In this document: piece after piece, positions 38,096-47,823 of the stretch
How positions within the stretch are numbered: the stretch's first letter is position 1
Layout of the letters: each line of letters opens with the position of its first letter
Source: Verrucomicrobiaceae bacterium
Lineage (GTDB): Bacteria > Verrucomicrobiota > Verrucomicrobiia > Verrucomicrobiales > Verrucomicrobiaceae
Direction: 5' to 3'
DNA: 64,000 nucleotides
Assembly: GCA_016795365.1 (NCBI GenBank)
Contig: JAEUHN010000026.1
Span: forward strand, 239,283-303,282
Made by a program: the position numbers and the translations under genes
The notes under the pieces: generated by a model
Seen by the model: only the letters and a program-made list of their open reading frames with translations
Told to the model about the DNA's origin: nothing
Databases searched by the model: none

Positions 38096-39709
38096 CTAGG
38101 CGACGGTAACGCAGTGGATGCGCGTGATGCCTTCGATCTTCTCCAGTTCGGCGATTACGTCGGCGGACGGCGCGCTGTCGAGCGTGAGGATCGTCAAGGC
38201 GGTGGCGCTCTGCTTGTCGCGGGCGAGCGACATGTCGGCGATGTTGACCTGATTCTTGCCGAGGATCGTCGAGTAGGCCGCGATCATGCCGGGGCGGTCC
38301 TGGTTCTCGATGAAGAGCAGCGTGCCTTCCGGATTGGCTTCAATGCGACGACCGTTGACCTTCACGATGCGCGGCGAACCGGCAAAGAAGGTGCCTGCGA
38401 TGCTGGCAGCTTCGCCCGCGTCGTTCTTGGCGACGACTTCGATGAGGTCGCTGAACTCGCTGGGGTCGGTGAGACGGCTCTCGGTGAAGCGAATGCCGAG
38501 GTTTTCGGCCACACCGTTGGCGTTGATGTAATTGACCTGCTCAGCACCGACGGGGCGCTCGAGGAAGCCCTTCAGCACCGCACGCGAAATGAGCGTGGTG
38601 TCGCCGCTGCCGACCTTGCCGCTGTAGTTGATGCGCACCACGTTCGAGCGCGCCGGAGCGAACTGCGAAACGAGGCGACCAAGCAACTCGCCGAACTTCA
38701 AGAACGGTCCGATCTCCGCGAGCACCTTCGGATCGACGTTCGGCATGTTCACGGCGTTGACGACCGTGCCATGCAGCAGGTGCGCCTTGATGACCTCGGC
38801 GATTTCGATGCCGACGTTTTCCTGGGCTTCCTCCGTGCTCGCACCGAGGTGCGGCGTGAAGACGGTGTTCGGGGCCTTGAGCAGAGCGTAGTCAGCGGGA
38901 GGTGGTTCGGTTTCGAACACGTCGAGTGCAGCACCGGCGATGGTGCCGTTCGTGAGGGCTTCGGCGAGAGCGGCGTCGTCGATGAGACCGCCGCGGGCGC
39001 AGTTGATGATGCGGCAGCTCGGCTTCAGCGTGGCGAGACGTTTCGCGTTGATCATGTGCTTCGTCTCCGGCGTGAGCGGCATGTGCATCGTGATGTAGTC
39101 CGCTTGCACGATGGCGGCGTCGAGATCCTCGCACAGCGTCACACCGAGGCTTTCGGCACGGTTCTTCGAGAGATAAGGATCATAGGCGACCACGCTCATG
39201 CCGAAGGCTTTCGCGCGCTTCGCGAACTCCGCGCCGATGCGGCCCATGCCGAGCACGACGAGCGTCTTGCCATACACTTCGGTGCCCTGGAAACTCTTGC
39301 GGTCCCACTTGCCACTCACGATTGTCGCGTGCGCCTGCGGGGTCTTGCGGCTCAGCGCCATCATCAAAGTGAAAGCCTGCTCGGCCGTCGAAATCGTGTT
39401 GCCGCCTGGCGTGTTCATCACCACCACGCCACGCTTCGAGGCGACCGGCACATCGATGTTGTCCACGCCCACGCCCGCACGGCCCACGACCTTGAGATTC
39501 GGCGCAGCTTCCATCACCTTGGCCGGCACCTTCGCACCGGAGCGGACGATGATCGCATGAGCATCACGCGAGGCTTCGATCATCTTGTCCTCAGCCTTCA
39601 AATCCATGTTCACCGTGACATTGAAGGACGGCTCCGCCTTGAGGAGGTCGATACCTTTGCTCGAGATGGGGTCGTTGTTGCCGGCGATGAGGATGTTGAA
39701 CTTGCTCAT
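38096..39709 (-). CDS. serA: D-3-phosphoglycerate dehydrogenase (long form with ACT domain)
   Basis: 537 residues from MSKFNILIAGND-type start at 39709; a 29-codon extension upstream is not supported. SerA oxidises 3-phosphoglycerate to 3-phosphohydroxypyruvate, the first step of serine synthesis, in the cytosol. The NAD-binding motif VVLGMGRIGAEFAKRA, the catalytic Arg region CARGGLIDDAALAEAL and the His region TPHLGASTEEAQENVG are present. After ~320 the long-form intervening domain and the C-terminal ACT domain (LLFIENQDRPGMIAAYSTIL) follow, so serine feedback is likely. Confidence 0.95.
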   Translation of the reverse strand: MSKFNILIAGNNDPISSKGIDLLKAEPSFNVTVNMDLKAEDKMIEASRDAHAIIVRSGAKVPAKVMEAAPNLKVVGRAGVGVDNIDVPVASKRGVVVMNTPGGNTISTAEQAFTLMMALSRKTPQAHATIVSGKWDRKSFQGTEVYGKTLVVLGMGRIGAEFAKRAKAFGMSVVAYDPYLSKNRAESLGVTLCEDLDAAIVQADYITMHMPLTPETKHMINAKRLATLKPSCRIINCARGGLIDDAALAEALTNGTIAGAALDVFETEPPPADYALLKAPNTVFTPHLGASTEEAQENVGIEIAEVIKAHLLHGTVVNAVNMPNVDPKVLAEIGPFLKFGELLGRLVSQFAPARSNVVRINYSGKVGSGDTTLISRAVLKGFLERPVGAEQVNYINANGVAENLGIRFTESRLTDPSEFSDLIEVVAKNDAGEAASIAGTFFAGSPRIVKVNGRRIEANPEGTLLFIENQDRPGMIAAYSTILGKNQVNIADMSLARDKQSATALTILTLDSAPSADVIAELEKIEGITRIHCVTVA

Positions 39710-39821
39710 GGTGATTTCAGGGGAAAAGGGCGCGCAGGATAGGCGTGAAACCCTGCCCGGCAAGGGCGGATGGACATGAAAAAGGCCGACGGGCATGGCT
39801 CTCGCCGATTGTGCCCCTCCC

Positions 39822-39927
39822 CGTAGAACGAGTTTGATACTCGTTGGCTGGTGTGCCGGGTTTGAAACCCGGCTGGGCGAGTTACAAACTCGCCATACCA
39901 GTTTACGACTTCCAAAGTCGTTCTACG
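39822..39927. repeat. Intergenic palindromic multi-hairpin element
   Basis: 106 bases between serA and the nucleotidyltransferase gene. Outer arms CGTAGAACGAGTT and the reverse complement of the right end agree at 12 of 13. Four small hairpins fill the middle: AACGAGTTTGATACTCGTT, GCCGGGTTTGAAACCCGGC, GGCGAGTTACAAACTCGCC and ACGACTTCCAAAGTCGT. The GTAGAACGAG arm is shared with the element inside uvrA at 27052, so they are one family. Confidence 0.85.
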
Positions 39928-39943
39928 TGATGCCCAATGCCGA

Positions 39944-40855
39944 TCAGCCCCAGAGCGAAGACGGATAATCGCCTGCCTCGACCAACGCGCGGATGCTGCC
40001 CACGACGATCGGTTTGTCGTCAGGATAGGTGACTCCGAACCACTTGCTCGATGTCGGCAGCACGGCGACGTCCGCCTTGCCCGCCTGCACGAGGCTGTCC
40101 ACCACGAAGGGCACGTAGAACTCGCTCTTTTGCTCGCCGCCCTTCGCCTTGAGGAACTCGATGAACTCGGCGTGCAGGTGCTGGAAGAAGTCAGGCGTGA
40201 AGCCCCAGAAGTTCATCGACACCGGCTCCTCGGCCGTTAGTGGCACATAGGCACCCTCCACCTCGCGGTTCTCCGCGCCGGTGTCCGTCTTGAAGATCTT
40301 CGTCATCTCGGTGACGGACTTGAGCTTGCCATTCGCGTCCGTGACGCAGACACCGCGGGCCACGCTGCCGTGCTCGGAGAGCGTGTTCTTCAGCTTGAAG
40401 CCCACCATGCAGTAGTGGTTCTTACCGTTGTCGGGCTTCGCTTCGGCCAGATACTTCGCAATCACTGCATAGGCATCGCGGCCATAAAAGTCGTCCGCAT
40501 TGATCATCACGCACGGCTCCTGGATGTTCGCCTGCGCCGACAGCATCGCGTGCCCCGTGCCCCAGGGCTTGGTGCGGCCCTCGGGAACCGTGAAGCCCTC
40601 GGGCAGGTCATTGAGATCCTGGAAGGCATACTCGACTGGAATGCGCTGGTCGAACTTCGCGCCCACCTGCTGGCGGAACACGTCCTCGAAGTCGCGACGG
40701 ATCACGAACACCACTTTGCCGAAGCCCGCGCGGATCGCGTCGAACACCGAGTAATCCAGCACGGTCTCGCCGTTGGGACCCATGGGGTCGATCTGTTTGA
40801 GGCCGCCATATCGGCTGCCCATGCCGGCTGCGAGGATGAGGAGTGTCGGTTTCAT
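39944..40855 (-). CDS. NDP-sugar pyrophosphorylase-like nucleotidyltransferase
   Basis: 303 residues from MKPTLLILAAGMGSRYGGLK at 40855. The nucleotide-binding motif is a variant of the usual GxGTR signature. Further segments, PWGTGHAMLSA and the metal-binding INADDFYG, are typical of sugar-1-phosphate nucleotidyltransferases. The C terminus lacks an obvious left-handed helix or phosphatase domain. It may act on glucose-1-phosphate or a related sugar for envelope glycans. Single gene, with a palindromic element just past its stop. Confidence 0.85.
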   Translation of the reverse strand: MKPTLLILAAGMGSRYGGLKQIDPMGPNGETVLDYSVFDAIRAGFGKVVFVIRRDFEDVFRQQVGAKFDQRIPVEYAFQDLNDLPEGFTVPEGRTKPWGTGHAMLSAQANIQEPCVMINADDFYGRDAYAVIAKYLAEAKPDNGKNHYCMVGFKLKNTLSEHGSVARGVCVTDANGKLKSVTEMTKIFKTDTGAENREVEGAYVPLTAEEPVSMNFWGFTPDFFQHLHAEFIEFLKAKGGEQKSEFYVPFVVDSLVQAGKADVAVLPTSSKWFGVTYPDDKPIVVGSIRALVEAGDYPSSLWG

Positions 40856-40946
40856 GAAGGGCAGCCACGCTTGAGCAGATGCGCGATGATGCAAGAACTT
40901 GCTTGCGCCAGTCCAGCGAAGGTCTATTCATCCCCCACCATGACCT

Positions 40947-41031
40947 GCCGGTGTGGTGAAATTGGTAGACGCGCTAGACTCAAAATCTTGTTTCGAAAGA
41001 AGTGTCGGTTCGAGTCCGACCACCGGCACCA
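40947..41031 (+). tRNA. tRNA-Leu (anticodon CAA)
   Basis: 85 bases including an encoded CCA. Acceptor stem GCCGGTG pairs with CACCGGC; the D-loop has GGTAGAC, the T-arm GGTTCGAGTCC is standard, and a class-II variable arm (TTTCGAAAGAA) marks Leu. The anticodon CAA is at 40981-40983. The anticodon stem (CTAGA/TCTTG) shows one T-T mismatch. Confidence 0.95.
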
Positions 41032-41149
41032 CTCTCCAAAATGCAACGAGGTGAAAGTCGTGGTCCAGGTATCGCCCGGTGCCTCATCGTTGATCATTCG
41101 CGATCTTGTCATCTGAGGCAGCTACGCAACAGGCGGAGCTTGATTCGGA

Positions 41150-41488
41150 TCAAGCTTCGTTAGCGGTCAAGTTCGTCGGCACGCTTCCGCGGAAGTCGGA
41201 CATGGCTCGCAGGATCTCGAGTGCCTTCGGCAGCAACTGTGCGCCAGCTTCCGTGATCTCAATGCTCTTTTGATGACGATAGAAAAGAAGGCAGCCCAGA
41301 TCCATTTCGAGACACTTGAGCGCATGGCTCAGGGCTGTGCGAGTTAGGCATAGTGCCTCTGCTGCCTTTGTAATGCTGCCTGCTTTGCACACGGTGCAGA
41401 AAACCAGCAGGTGGTGAGAGTCGATTGGTAGATGAGCGTGTGGGCTGATGGTCACGGAGGTGATGAGAGGTGAGAGCTCGTCGCGCAC
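41150..41488 (-). CDS. Short LysR-type DNA-binding protein lacking the effector domain
   Basis: 112 residues, while LysR regulators are usually ~300. The winged helix-turn-helix is intact (LVFCTVCKAGSITKAAEAL, LTRTALSHALKCLEMDLG), followed by the wing (LLFYRHQKSIEITEAGAQLL) and the start of the linker helix, then a stop. No effector-binding half continues in any frame downstream, where a tRNA lies. The start appears to be GTG. It is divergent from the porin-urtA1 unit, so it may bind that promoter, or it may be the remnant of a truncated regulator. Confidence 0.65.
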   Translation of the reverse strand: MRDELSPLITSVTISPHAHLPIDSHHLLVFCTVCKAGSITKAAEALCLTRTALSHALKCLEMDLGCLLFYRHQKSIEITEAGAQLLPKALEILRAMSDFRGSVPTNLTANEA

Positions 41489-41580
41489 GCGGATCGCTTA
41501 GAGTGTGCCAAGCGGGAAGTCGAAGGCGTCATACGGTGCGTGAATTTTCGTCGCTCTCGATTTCGGGCAACGAGTCGGAC

Positions 41581-41597
41581 TTGGCATCTGCAATGCT
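41581..41597 (+). promoter_or_regulatory. Sigma-54-like promoter upstream of the porin/urt set 1
   Basis: TTGGCATCTGCAATGCT carries the invariant GG and GC exactly 12 bases apart, and matches the -24/-12 consensus well apart from three positions. The GC lies ~97 bases before the ATG at 41693. Nitrogen-limited activation through RpoN/NtrC would fit the downstream genes. Confidence 0.55.
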
Positions 41598-41692
41598 GAG
41601 GTGGAGGGCGTCCAGTGAGTGACCTTCGGAACTGAAGTTGACTCTCTGTTCATCAACACCCGAACCAAACACAACAACACAAAGGTAAGACC

Positions 41693-42502
41693 ATGAAAAT
41701 GACGCATACAACCCTCGCACTCATTGCTGCTGCGGCTGGAATCCTCTCTTCCACGGACGCAGTTGCGGGCACGAAATCCGGCAAGGCACCCGCGCCCGCC
41801 GTCACTCCCGCACCGGAAACACCTTTTGTGACCGGGACCCTCGGATTGACAGTCAACACGCACTTCAATTCTTACGGTCAGGACATCTGGGGTGCAGGCA
41901 ACTCCTTCAGTGATCCGCTTTTCAATCCGATGCTCGAATTGAATTTCGACCTCGGCGGTGGATGGACTGGTATCATCGGCACCTGGTGGGATGTGAATGA
42001 CAATGCGCCGACCACAATCGGCAGCAGCATTCAGGAAATCGACGTTTGGGGTGGCTTCGCATACACCATGGACAAGTGGAAGTTCACCCTGCTCTATCAG
42101 TCCTGGAACTATGCATCGCAGATTGAGCATATCGTGGACTTCAAGATTGCTTACAACGATGGCGTCCTGAATCCTTTCCTGATGCTGCACGGCCGCGTTG
42201 GCATTGAGATTCCTGGTTTTGATGAAGGCCTGGTGACTCAGCTTGGTATTGGACCCTCGAAGACTGTCGGTGACTTTACCTTCACCTTCCCAGTGAGCGT
42301 GTCGTTCGACACGGATGGTTTCCATAGCGGCGATGCCGGATTCGCTTGGGCGCAAGCGGGTGTCAACATTACCTACGCGATCTCCAAGCACCTCTCAATG
42401 GGTGTCGGTGTGGCTTATAACTACACCAACAGTGATGTGATCCCCACCAACCCTGACGAGTCCTTTGTCAGCGGCAGCGCAGGTCTCACGATCACCTTCT
42501 AA
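41693..42502 (+). CDS. Small outer-membrane beta-barrel (putative amide/urea porin)
   Basis: 269 residues with a signal peptide (about 1-25, ending AVA). After a Pro/Ala linker the protein alternates polar and hydrophobic residues with aromatic girdles (GGWTGIIGTWWDVND, WKFTLLYQSWNYA) and ends in SAGLTITF, a C-terminal Phe as in outer-membrane barrels. AAAGG precedes the ATG. It is the first gene after the sigma-54-like site and 51 bases upstream of urtA1. A porin, FmdC, is known beside formamide/urea ABC genes in Methylophilus, so a pore for small amides is a sensible guess; homology to FmdC was not tested. Confidence 0.6.
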   Translation: MKMTHTTLALIAAAAGILSSTDAVAGTKSGKAPAPAVTPAPETPFVTGTLGLTVNTHFNSYGQDIWGAGNSFSDPLFNPMLELNFDLGGGWTGIIGTWWDVNDNAPTTIGSSIQEIDVWGGFAYTMDKWKFTLLYQSWNYASQIEHIVDFKIAYNDGVLNPFLMLHGRVGIEIPGFDEGLVTQLGIGPSKTVGDFTFTFPVSVSFDTDGFHSGDAGFAWAQAGVNITYAISKHLSMGVGVAYNYTNSDVIPTNPDESFVSGSAGLTITF

Positions 42503-42553
42503 TTGGTCATCACTCTAGCAAACCCCCGCCTCACATCATCCATTCTACCCCAG

Positions 42554-43813
<1,260 letters not shown>

Positions 43814-43855
43814 CCACGACTGTTTTCGTGTTCGTTTGGTTACAAAATTGAGGTT

Positions 43856-43887
43856 GGGCACCGCCCGTGGTTGGGCGGTGCCCTTTT
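43856..43887 (+). terminator. Rho-independent (partial) terminator between urtA1 and urtB1
   Basis: An 11-bp perfect stem GGGCACCGCCC / GGGCGGTGCCC with a 6-base loop, followed by TTTT. It lies 42 bases after the urtA stop and ahead of urtB, as expected for an attenuator that lowers expression of the membrane genes. Confidence 0.85.
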
Positions 43888-43951
43888 CATTATGAGTTTC
43901 AAGGGGGCTAGCGAGGAGTTGGTCCGAATTCTGCGATATCTTCCAACTTCT

Positions 43952-45595
43952 ATGCGCGCGTTTACCGTTTTTGCTTTGATGTCATGTTGGAGCCTTTCAT
44001 CGCTTCAGGCGTTTGAAGCGACGAAAGGTTCTGAGATTCTAGCCAAAGCCATTGTCGCCACAGGTGAAGCTCGGGCCAAGCTCCTGGAGGAGTTCGGCAA
44101 TGAGTCATCCTTCGGCGATGCGCCACTTGTTGAGTCCTGGCGGCGTGGCGAGATATGGATCGCAAAGCTTCCCGATGGCACGAGCGAAGCCGTTGCCTAC
44201 AATGGCAAGCCTGGCACTGGCATGGTGACGGCGGCAAAGCTCGGTGATGGCAAGATGCTGACCTTTGATCTGGGGCAGGCAACAGCTTCGAATCCGGATC
44301 GGGCTTCTCGCAAGCTTCTCACCAAGGTTGGAAACGTGATTGCGCTCAAGCATCCGAGTGATCGCAACCGATCGGATGCTGCCAAGCAGCTCGGACTACA
44401 GGGTGATGAGGATGGGCTTCGGGTGCTCCAGGAGTTGCTGCCAAAGCAGGCGTCCCCTGCAGCTCGGAAGGGATTCGAGGAAGGCATCGCTCTCGCCAAG
44501 CTGAAGCTCGCCTCCGGCGCTGACAAGCTCAATGCCGTCAACAAACTTGGTGATCTCGCCTCCCTCACGGCGCGTGATCAGCTGAAGGGGCTGCTACAGT
44601 CCGAGACGGCGAAGACACCGCAGGATCAGGTTCTGATCGCTGCGATCAAGAAGTCGCTGGCGGCTATCGAGTCGCGTCAGGCACTCGTCGAGTCGGGTGC
44701 GACTCTGTTCCGTGGACTCAGCCTCGGATCGGTGCTTCTCGTGGTCGCCATCGGTCTTGCTATTACCTTTGGATTGATGGGTGTCATCAACATGGCGCAC
44801 GGGGAGTTCATTACCATCGGCGGCTACACCTGCTATCTGGTGCAGACGTGGTTCATCAACATGTATGGCAGCTCGGGCACTGCGTTTGATAACTACTTTC
44901 TGGTGTCACTGCCGCTGTGCTTCTTGGCGGCGGCGTTGATGGGCTGGTTCATCGAGTGGGCCATCGTGCGGCATCTCTACAGCCGTCCACTGGAGTCCCT
45001 GTTGGCAACGTGGGGCTTGTCGATGATTTTTCAGCAGGCGTTTCGACTGAAGTTTGGCGCAGCCAATGTGCAGGTCGCGTCGCCTTCTTGGTTGGCCGGC
45101 AATTATGAGTGGCTCGGCATCACGTTGGGATGGAATCGACTATTCGTCATCGTGTTCGCACTCGCCATCTTGTTCGGCACGCTCCTCGTGATGGCGAAGA
45201 CGCCTGTGGGCTTGCAGCTTCGCGCGGTGATGCAGAACCGTCGCATGGCTGCCTCGCTTGGCATTCGCACCGCGCGCATGAATGGCTTCACGTTTGCCTT
45301 TGGCTCGGGACTTGCAGGACTCGGTGGCGCGTTCCTTTCGCAACTGGGCAATGTGGGGCCGAGCATGGGCCAGAGCTACATCGTGGATAGCTTCATGATC
45401 GTCACTGTGGGCGGCGTGGGCAATATCATTGGCGCTTCACTGTCGGCGTTGGGCATTGGCTCCGTCGATCAGATGCTGCAACCTTTGCTCGGTCCTGTGA
45501 TGGGCAAGATCACCACACTGCTGGCAGTCATCCTGCTACTTCAGTGGAGGCCGGGCGGCATCTTCCCGTCACGCAGCCGCAGCTTGGAAGGCTAA
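43952..45595 (+). CDS. urtB: Urea ABC transporter permease UrtB (set 1, with N-terminal periplasmic domain)
   Basis: 547 residues from MRAFTVFALMSCWSLSSLQA, which gives a signal peptide; frames that start earlier overlap the terminator. Residues ~25-250 are a soluble helical domain (KHPSDRNRSDAAKQLGLQ, LNAVNKLGDLASLTARDQL), known as an extension in many UrtB proteins. The permease follows from ~260 with LAITFGLMGVINMAHGEFIT, the branched-chain-type loop TARMNGFTFAFGSGLAGLGG and a C-terminal LQWRPGGIFPSRSR. It forms the inner-membrane channel with UrtC. The set 2 counterpart lacks the extension. Confidence 0.92.
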   Translation: MRAFTVFALMSCWSLSSLQAFEATKGSEILAKAIVATGEARAKLLEEFGNESSFGDAPLVESWRRGEIWIAKLPDGTSEAVAYNGKPGTGMVTAAKLGDGKMLTFDLGQATASNPDRASRKLLTKVGNVIALKHPSDRNRSDAAKQLGLQGDEDGLRVLQELLPKQASPAARKGFEEGIALAKLKLASGADKLNAVNKLGDLASLTARDQLKGLLQSETAKTPQDQVLIAAIKKSLAAIESRQALVESGATLFRGLSLGSVLLVVAIGLAITFGLMGVINMAHGEFITIGGYTCYLVQTWFINMYGSSGTAFDNYFLVSLPLCFLAAALMGWFIEWAIVRHLYSRPLESLLATWGLSMIFQQAFRLKFGAANVQVASPSWLAGNYEWLGITLGWNRLFVIVFALAILFGTLLVMAKTPVGLQLRAVMQNRRMAASLGIRTARMNGFTFAFGSGLAGLGGAFLSQLGNVGPSMGQSYIVDSFMIVTVGGVGNIIGASLSALGIGSVDQMLQPLLGPVMGKITTLLAVILLLQWRPGGIFPSRSRSLEG

Positions 45596-45621
45596 CCCAA
45601 TCCCAAACCTCAATTGTCTCC

Positions 45622-45918
45622 ATGAACTCTCGCACCACTTCAACCTCACCGGACGCCCAAGCTCAGAGACTCCATCAGGGATGCAGCAAGCGATGGGCAT
45701 GTTTGCTTGCTCTCCTCGCCGCACCGGTCACTTCGTTGCTTGCGCATCCTGGACATGGTCACGAGCTGATCGTCGCGCCTTCGCAGCCAGCGCATTGGTT
45801 CATCGAGCCTGAGCACGCCGTTACATGGATGCTGCTAGGCGTGCTGACCTGGACGGCTTATCGCTTGCTTCAGCAACGCACCGTTCGCACCGAGCCTGTG
45901 ACAGAATCCGATCGCTGA
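45622..45918 (+). CDS. Small membrane protein with His motif between urtB1 and urtC1
   Basis: 98 residues. A signal-like segment ([16 protein letters not shown]) is followed directly by HPGHGHE and a second membrane segment ([16 protein letters not shown]). The HPGHGH start after cleavage resembles the mature N terminus of HupE/UreJ metal permeases, but the rest of that family is missing. It is not a usual Urt component. Its stop lies four bases before urtC1, so it is probably translated with the operon. Function unknown. Confidence 0.6.
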   Translation: MNSRTTSTSPDAQAQRLHQGCSKRWACLLALLAAPVTSLLAHPGHGHELIVAPSQPAHWFIEPEHAVTWMLLGVLTWTAYRLLQQRTVRTEPVTESDR

Positions 45919-45922
45919 CACC

Positions 45923-47038
45923 ATGGATCTCAAGACCAAGTCGCTTCAATTCGGGAAGGAACATGGCGTTGCGGTGGCGATTGCATTGTTCCTGCTCATC
46001 GGGATCCCGGTGCTGAGTTCGATTTCGCCTTCGTTCCAGGTGAACATCTGGGGCAAGTATCTCTGCTACGCGGCGCTCGCGGTCAGCCTCAACTGGTTGT
46101 GGGGTTACACCGGCCTGCTCTGCTTGTGCCAGAGCCTGTTCTTTGCGCTCGGAGGTTACATGATTGGCATGCACTTGATGCTGTTGATCGGCAAACTCGG
46201 TGCCTACAAGAGTGATCTGCCGGACTTCATGGTGTTTCTTGGCTACAAGGAGTTGCCGTCGTTTTGGAAGCCCTTCTACAGCTTTCTCTTCTCCGGTGGA
46301 ATGGTGATTCTGTTGCCCGGACTCGTTGCCTTCATCTTCGGTTGGCTTGCGTTTCGATCACGCATCAAGGGTGTTTACTTCTCCATCCTCAGCCAGGCGC
46401 TGACGTATGCGGCTACGCTCCTCTTCTTCAAGAACGACATCGTCATGGGCGGCAACAATGGCTTCACTGACTTCCGCTTCATCCTTGGCATGGATATCCG
46501 AGCGAAGTCCACGCAGATCATTCTCTATGAAGCCAGCGCCCTGTTCCTGGGACTGTGCATCTTCTTCATCTGGTGGATCACGCGGACCAAGTTTGGCATG
46601 ATTCAGCAGGCGGTGCGCGACTCCGAGAATCGAGTTCTCTTCTCCGGCTACGCGACCACGGCTTACAAGCTCTTCGTCTTCACCGTGAGCGCGATCATGG
46701 CAGGCATCGCAGGTGCGTTCTACGTGCCGCAAGTGGGCATCATCAACCCGAGCGAGATGGCGACGTCGAAGTCGCTCGATGTTGTGGTCTGGGTCGCCGT
46801 GGGCGGACGCGGCACGCTGTATGGTCCGGTGCTCGGTGCCATTTTGGTGAACCTCATGAAGAGCTACACCACGCGCTACTATCCAGACTATTGGCTGATC
46901 ATCTCCGGCGCGATCTTCATCTTCGTCGTGCTCTTCATGCCGAATGGCGTGGTCGGTCTGCCGAAGCAGCTCGGTGGCCTTTGGACCAAGTTCAACAAGA
47001 TGCGCAGCCCCGCTGAACCTCTCACTCAAGCCTCATGA
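45923..47038 (+). CDS. urtC: Urea ABC transporter permease UrtC (set 1)
   Basis: 371 residues with about ten membrane segments. Family segments include [40 protein letters not shown] and the EAA-like loop [20 protein letters not shown], then [20 protein letters not shown]. It pairs with UrtB to form the inner-membrane channel. The usual LSLGQ motif reads LCLCQ here. Its last four bases overlap the start of urtD1 (ATGA), indicating coupled translation. Confidence 0.92.
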   Translation: MDLKTKSLQFGKEHGVAVAIALFLLIGIPVLSSISPSFQVNIWGKYLCYAALAVSLNWLWGYTGLLCLCQSLFFALGGYMIGMHLMLLIGKLGAYKSDLPDFMVFLGYKELPSFWKPFYSFLFSGGMVILLPGLVAFIFGWLAFRSRIKGVYFSILSQALTYAATLLFFKNDIVMGGNNGFTDFRFILGMDIRAKSTQIILYEASALFLGLCIFFIWWITRTKFGMIQQAVRDSENRVLFSGYATTAYKLFVFTVSAIMAGIAGAFYVPQVGIINPSEMATSKSLDVVVWVAVGGRGTLYGPVLGAILVNLMKSYTTRYYPDYWLIISGAIFIFVVLFMPNGVVGLPKQLGGLWTKFNKMRSPAEPLTQAS

Positions 47039-47823
47039 GCGAACCGCACGGCATTCTCCTCCAGCTCGAGTCGGTGACGAAAAGCTTCGATGGATTCAAA
47101 GCAATCAACGACCTCACCTTTTACCTCGACCACGGCGAGATGCGCGCGGTCATCGGGCCGAACGGCGCTGGCAAGTCCACTTTCATGGACATTGTGACTG
47201 GGCGCACGCGCCCCGATGAAGGCACGGTGAAGTTCTTCCCGACCGGCGATACCAACGTGATCGATCTTACCTCGCTGCGTGAGCACGAGATCAACCGCCT
47301 TGGCATTGGAAGGAAGTTCCAGACACCGGCTGTGTATGAGAATCTCACGGTCTGGAACAACCTGCTCATCTCACTCAATCGCCCGCGCGATCTGTGGAGC
47401 ACCATCACCTACAAAGTCACCAGCGAAGACCGCGATCGCATCGACGACATCTTGAAGACGGTCGCGCTCGACGAGCAGCGCAACACGCAGGCAGGCTATC
47501 TGTCGCATGGCAAGAAGCAGTGGCTGGAGATCGGCATGTTGCTCGCGCAGAACCCGAAGCTCTTGCTCGTGGATGAGCCTGCCGCCGGCATGAGCGATGC
47601 TGAGACGGAACGAACGGCGGAACTACTCCTCAGCCTGAAAGGCAAGCACAGCATCGTCGTCATCGAGCACGACATGGAGTTCATCCGTCGCCTCGGACAA
47701 AAGGTCACTGTGCTCGTGCAAGGCCATGTCATGAAAGAAGGCAGCCTGGACGTGGTGTCCGAGGATGAAGAAGTCCGCTCTGTGTATCTCGGTCGCAAAC
47801 GCGAAAAGAAAGTCGCCGCATGA
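47035..47823 (+). CDS. urtD: Urea ABC transporter ATP-binding protein UrtD (set 1)
   Basis: 262 residues. Walker A is GPNGAGKST, the signature is the UrtD-type [15 protein letters not shown] rather than LSGGQ, and Walker B is [36 protein letters not shown] at the N terminus is typical of UrtD. Overlaps UrtC and UrtE genes by four bases each. It powers uptake as a heterodimer with UrtE on the cytosolic face. Confidence 0.95.
   Translation: MSEPHGILLQLESVTKSFDGFKAINDLTFYLDHGEMRAVIGPNGAGKSTFMDIVTGRTRPDEGTVKFFPTGDTNVIDLTSLREHEINRLGIGRKFQTPAVYENLTVWNNLLISLNRPRDLWSTITYKVTSEDRDRIDDILKTVALDEQRNTQAGYLSHGKKQWLEIGMLLAQNPKLLLVDEPAAGMSDAETERTAELLLSLKGKHSIVVIEHDMEFIRRLGQKVTVLVQGHVMKEGSLDVVSEDEEVRSVYLGRKREKKVAA

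Noticed and set aside
38114..39742. 542-codon frame antisense to serA
   Set aside because: Exact shadow of a well-conserved gene.
39822..39927. CRISPR array or tRNA-like cluster
   Set aside because: The hairpins differ in sequence and are not evenly spaced direct repeats; no cas gene is nearby.
43871..45595. UrtB1 start at 43871
   Set aside because: This codon lies inside the urtA1 terminator; the ATG at 43952 gives a signal peptide.
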